Part shown: positions 60,426 through 64,000 of the stretch, one piece after another
How positions within the stretch are numbered: position 1 is the stretch's first letter
Layout: each line of letters opens with the position of its first letter
Assembly (NCBI GenBank): GCA_037783415.1
Contig: JAZGTN010000191.1
Location: 1-64,000, forward strand
Source: Leptasterias polaris
Lineage: Eukaryota > Echinodermata > Asteroidea > Forcipulatida > Asteriidae
Length of the DNA stretch: 64,000 bases
Direction of reading: 5' to 3'
Program-made: the position numbers and the translations under genes
Notes under the pieces: generated by a model
Database searches by the model: none
Told to the model about the DNA's origin: nothing
What the model saw: only the letters and a program-made list of their open reading frames with translations

Positions 60426-61424
60426 AGATAGCCTTATAATATATTCAAGTAAATATTTAATGTTAATGATCAGTCTAATTATATGAACGATTACATGTAT
60501 ACTAATCTACAATACCACTAAATACAAACTATATTACTCATTTATAATATGGCGTATAAGTATATATACCTTTCCCTACTTGGCATGTATTATATATATA
60601 GTCCACAAACTGAAGACTTACAGTCATGGTTAACAGTTTTTTAATTAAAAATGTCATTATTTGAATAAGCTTGTTTTAAATGAAAGCCTCTAATTGTAAA
60701 TTTTTATGTATGTATTTTTCTTATAGACGAATATCTTACAAAAAAGTTCCAAAACTACTTTACAGAGCTAAATTTCACTTAAAATTGTTTTTAAAAATTA
60801 TCAAAAACACACTACTTCAATGCCCTGTCCCATAAATTTGCATATTGCCAATATGGGTTTGCCCAGGTCTTACCCATATCGTACCCATATGGGTCTTTGC
60901 ATATTATTCTAACCCCAAAGTTTGCTTAGGTCGTGCTTATACTAGGATAACCAAATGAACCTTTTCATATCACTGCTCACAAGGGATTGCTTAAAGGTAA
61001 TTCCTATTCTTATGTGGGCCTTTCCATAAATGTTTCATCCAAGTTTGTCCGGAGAAAATTACAAAATCCATTGGAAGGGTCATAAAACAATTGGGCTTGC
61101 TAAACTCTATTCTATTCTAAACTAACAGAGACGTCAATATTTAGGTTCAATGTTCCTTCAGGGCCACCTTACAAAATGATGTTATCAGGATTGATCGCAG
61201 GTGTTGACGTTTTTTCTTCCTCCATATTGAGTTGTGTCAATACTCCATAGCACTTTGGCTGGCCATGATTGCAGAATGCTCAACACCATAAGAGAGAAAC
61301 TCATGCGTGGAGACTTATTATTAAAGTTTACGCCCACAACTTGCGGGTAGGCCTATTTTATAGAAAGTCGGCGGAATATTCTAATAGCTTTGTGAAGAGA
61401 TTCTGAACTCTTTTTGTGTGTATC
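60426..61424. other. AT-rich upstream region of the 61484 gene
   Basis: No coding frame is supported. A CCCATATGGG patch lies at 60844-60895. A 5'UTR exon for the gene below should lie here or further upstream, but I could not identify it. Confidence 0.4.
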
Positions 61425-61438
61425 CTTTACCTTCACAG
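61425..61438 (+). other. 3' splice acceptor before the 61484 gene
   Basis: CTTTACCTTCACAG, a pyrimidine-rich acceptor 45 nt before the ATG, at a position comparable to the acceptor of the 44068 gene. Confidence 0.6.
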
Positions 61439-61483
61439 CGATCATACAGTTCAAACTCTAGCAGAGTCCCACCTTAAAGCATT

Positions 61484-62083
61484 ATGACAGTGTGTCGACT
61501 TCTCTTAATAGCAGCCTTTTTAGTTGGCACCGGCGTGCATTCATGTAGTCCCCCCGTTGGCTGGGAGCGGAAGACCCTTGAGGAGCGAGCCCGTCAGCCG
61601 CAGTGGGTCGTCTACGGTACGGTGCTCACCGACGAGATGCCAGCACCCGGCGATGTTGGTGACCAGGAAAGCGTGTATACCCTGAAACCAGAGTGTTGGT
61701 TAAAGCACGACTTCTCAGAGTCAAATGTAACTTTCGCCAATATCACCGTTTTGGAGAAAAAATTGGATTGCGTCGCCGCCACGCCGCAGAAGGGGAACAA
61801 GTACATTATCTTCCTAAAGTTTGAAGATGGGCGATTTATTGTTGATGACGTGAATGTGGAGTCTGGCGCCATAGATGAACCGACCGATCGGGATTTTGGG
61901 GCCGTGTATCATGGGATCGACGCTGGTATGGATGGGTTGCCAGCCGGGAGGTGTCTGGAGGGGGTGGACATACCGTGTTTTGTGGGGGATATCGATAAGG
62001 AAGTGTGCAATCATGGTGTGGTTGTCAAGGCCGCCATGTTGTCTGTAGTTATGACGTCATTGTTTGCAAACTTATTCTTTTGA
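61484..62083 (+). CDS. Secreted or GPI-anchored six-cysteine protein, paralogue of the 44068 gene
   Basis: 199 residues in one coding exon; no named family recognised. Signal peptide at 1-20 (LLLIAAFLVGTGV core). Mature cysteines are 21, 71, 96, 157, 165 and 175, all aligning with the 232-residue paralogue. Shared landmarks are W27, LEERA at 32-36, WVVYGTV at 41-47, CWLK at 71-74, NIT at 86-88, KGNKY at 103-107, GIDAGMDG at 144-151 and CFVGD at 165-169. It lacks the acidic insert of the paralogue. Residues 176-199 form a hydrophobic tail broken by one Lys (182), compatible with a GPI signal or a weak membrane segment. The pattern WVVYGTV, then CWLK, then KGNKYIIF suggests a small beta-rich domain of NTR/TIMP type, but this is a weak guess. 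The start is the first ATG after the acceptor. Same strand as its paralogue. Confidence 0.9.
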   Translation: MTVCRLLLIAAFLVGTGVHSCSPPVGWERKTLEERARQPQWVVYGTVLTDEMPAPGDVGDQESVYTLKPECWLKHDFSESNVTFANITVLEKKLDCVAATPQKGNKYIIFLKFEDGRFIVDDVNVESGAIDEPTDRDFGAVYHGIDAGMDGLPAGRCLEGVDIPCFVGDIDKEVCNHGVVVKAAMLSVVMTSLFANLFF

Positions 62084-62402
62084 TCGGGATAGATTTTAAC
62101 ATTTTACCATAATGTTTTCAGAACTTGATGTACGGTTAAATAATGGGCTTGTAATTTACTATGGACTCACAGGCCTGATCGAGGCCAGTGATTTTAACCT
62201 CGGGCCAGTATAGGCTCACGACCGGACGAAATATAGTGTTATTGTGTATTTTGGTTGAAAAGCAATAACTCACTGGAATATTCTTAATTTGTTTAAAGTG
62301 CTGTGGAATAGTGGCTTTATGTGTGATAAATATCTTTCATTTCTGTTAATGCATATACTAAGCCGTTTTTATTTCCACCCCGAACGGAACAGCTTTGCCC
62401 AA
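62084..62402. other. 3' flank of the 61484 gene
   Basis: Probable 3'UTR and intergenic sequence. No canonical AATAAA was spotted in the first 200 nt; no other feature. Confidence 0.4.
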
Positions 62403-62561
62403 TTTCATAGAGCTGCTTAAACACACTCAAATTATGCGTACAAGAATGAAGTTACCAGCCCCAAAACCATTCCACGTGTATCATCTATGACTGGTATTCT
62501 GCTCTAACTTGCTTAGCAGAAAATTGTTAAGCACAATTTGCTGCTAAGCAGCTCTATGACA
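62403..62561. mobile_element. MITE, CATAGAGCTGCTTA family, best-preserved copy
   Basis: TCATAGAGCTGCTTA (62405-62419) and TAAGCAGCTCTATGA (62545-62559) are perfect 15-bp inverted repeats except at one edge position. The interior CCAGCCCCAAAACCATTCCA matches copies at 46903 and 47069. No coding capacity. Confidence 0.85.
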
Positions 62562-63378
62562 TAGGCCTAGGGTTCCAGAATGCATGGGACCTATAACGGC
62601 TTTTGCTCCATTTGGAGGACGAAGCAATAATGGTTGGGCACTTAAAGCAAAAGACATTTATTGTGGAAGCACGATTCTTATAAGGTTGTAGTGTAGTGGT
62701 CCAGAGTGCATTTAGAAGAGAAAACAAAAAAACATGAAATTAGTAAGTCACATCCGTGTAAGGGTAAAACACACACAAATTAATAATAACATTCTTTATC
62801 CCCGATGCAAACTTAACATCGATTAAAAAGAGTTTTTATGGGTATAATTACTTGGAAAATATTGTGGTTGTTGGATTAAACTGTTTAATTAAGTTTTTAT
62901 ACCGGTAGTAAATATAAACTATTTAGTATACATGTTTAGTAATACGGTCCGCTGGCCAAATGCTGGTTAACTTAAACAACGGAGGGCCAGTTAGAGTTCA
63001 CTCCAAATGGTCTGGCTGTTGGCTAGTTCAGTGTAGAAAACCATCCCTATTTTGGTTTGAAATAATAGATTAGTGGAAAAGTTGGGGATTAGTGAAACGA
63101 CAAGGTTACTGGTTCTGCTGGCTATCTAGTCACTGAAAAAGTTAAGTGCAAACCCTGAGTAGATTGTTGTCTTATGTTGATATTATAGTTAGCAATTTGT
63201 AACAGTTTGTAGATTAAACAATTATAATTAATATGTTGTTGAATTTTGGTCTACTTGTAAGTTGTACTGGCTGACGTTGCAGATGTTCTGGTGTGGTTTT
63301 ATTTTTTATTCGACCCCCGTCTCAAGCAACAGACACACAATACACAACAAACTACATGCATAGATGTACTGCTAGTTT
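62562..63378. other. Non-coding spacer
   Basis: About 800 bp with no gene, RNA or repeat that I can support. Confidence 0.4.
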
Positions 63379-63475
63379 AAAGGGGCACGTTGCCTTGGAT
63401 TGGGCGATTTGGGCTATACAAAGCGTTCCACACAATATTCCTCAAAATTGTGTGGCTTTCTTTTTATTTTGTGAA
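63379..63475 (+). repeat. Possible dispersed repeat (CACGTTGCCTTGGAT)
   Basis: AAAGGGGCACGTTGCCTTGG and following sequence resembles a dispersed repeat I associate with echinoderm genomes. It is recognised from memory, there is no second copy in this window, and it needs a repeat-library check. Confidence 0.3.
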
Positions 63476-63476
63476 C

Positions 63477-63846
63477 TAACAATAATAATAATAATAATAA
63501 TAATATGGATTTATATCGCGCTTTACCACACCCAAGGGCGTCTCAAAGCGCTTCTTAACATTATTACCCCTGGTCACTGGGCCATTTATTTCATTCCTTA
63601 AACCATCTCAGCTCCCTGGGGAGTATACAGCCTGTGCTGCAATATATGCGCTACTAAGCTAAATCAATCACAAGAACCATCTCTGCCCTCACAGGTACCC
63701 ATTTCACCCCTGGGTGGAGAGAAGCAATTATAGTTAAGTGTCTTGCTCAGGGACACAAGTGTCACGACCGGGACTCGAACCCACACTCTGCTGAACAGAA
63801 ACACCAGAGCTTGAGTTCGGTGCTCTTAACCGCTCGGCCACGACAC
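63477..63846 (-). mobile_element. tRNA-Leu-derived SINE with L2/CR1-like tail
   Basis: On the minus strand the head (63846 down to 63759) folds like a leucine tRNA. It has a 7-bp acceptor stem (GTGTCGT with GTGACAC, two wobble pairs), an A box in GTGGCCGAGCGGTTAAG, an anticodon region ACTCAAGCTCTGG matching Leu-CAA, a long variable arm and the B box GGTTCGAGTCC. A body of about 250 bp follows and ends AAAGCGCGATATAAATCCAT plus (ATT)n. The tail resembles the 3' end of the CR1/L2-like LINE at 48905-49729 (GCGCTTTATAAGTCTT plus (ATT)n), suggesting mobilisation by that LINE type. Confidence 0.88.
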
Positions 63847-64000
63847 GCCATTTTGTGGAGTCAAAGAAATGGTTCTACAAGAAGGCGGAGTGTGCTAGTC
63901 ATGAAGTAAAGGAAAACCACACAATTTCGTGGCATATTCGGTCGTGGGGATATACATGAAAACATCTTGTTAACCACAATCATTTGATAATCAACGCTTT
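63847..64000. other. Window end, no feature
   Basis: About 150 bp beyond the SINE head with nothing recognised. Confidence 0.4.

Noticed and set aside
60031..60486. Overlapping Pro/Gly/Trp-rich frames of 64-99 codons
   Set aside because: They are translations of the CCCATATGGG repeat in several frames on both strands, with no sign of a single selected frame.
63759..63846. Functional tRNA-Leu gene
   Set aside because: The tRNA-like part is fused to a SINE body and tail, has wobble-rich stems and lacks a terminator at the tRNA end. It is the SINE head.

Overview
The window is animal nuclear DNA. It is AT-rich, gene-poor and transposon-dense, and it carries CR1/L2-like and other LINE remnants, a tRNA-Leu-derived SINE, Helitron-like elements, TA-inserting MITEs and many dispersed 'taggcctat' strings. 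This repeat style resembles marine deuterostome invertebrates, and echinoderms best (a sea star would fit); that assignment is by repeat style and is not proven. There are no rRNA genes, functional tRNAs, operons or prokaryotic features.

Layout. (1) 1-25832: a head-to-tail satellite of about 1.76 kb, roughly 14.7 copies and nearly identical after the first two. Each unit carries a block of about 210 bp of degenerate telomere-like AAACCCTAG repeats, C-rich on the + strand, and two poly-C tracts. The array opens the window and its first two units are full of homopolymer indels, which suggests a scaffold or chromosome-arm end. (2) 26161-29778: a 3.6-kb segment whose two ends are inverted copies of each other and are filled with AACCAGTT repeats. 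(3) 29779-33600: non-coding, with a promoter-like CpG-richer stretch and a possible 5'UTR exon ending at 32138. (4) 33666-43323: a segment of about 4.8 kb present twice in tandem at about 99.8% identity by eye. Each copy carries a 5'-truncated LINE (minus strand) and a CAA microsatellite of different length. (5) 44068-44766: the first real protein gene. (6) 44767-53046: non-coding with MITEs and a frameshifted CR1/L2-like LINE. (7) 53047-58750: a nest of transposons. A Helitron-like element contains a TA-flanked element, which contains a third element with a 9-bp target duplication; two more TA-flanked elements and a second Helitron-like copy follow. (8) 58751-61437: palindromes and short-motif clusters, including a hairpin with 67-bp arms. 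(9) 61484-62083: the second protein gene, a paralogue of the first. (10) 62084-64000: a MITE and a tRNA-Leu-derived SINE.

The two protein genes (232 and 199 residues) are the main coding content. Both have a signal peptide, six cysteines in matching positions, a C-terminal hydrophobic tail suggesting a GPI anchor, a single coding exon, and a 3' splice site 45-48 nt upstream of the ATG. I recognise no named family. The N-terminal half loosely recalls NTR/TIMP-like OB folds. They look like members of a lineage-expanded secreted or surface protein family.
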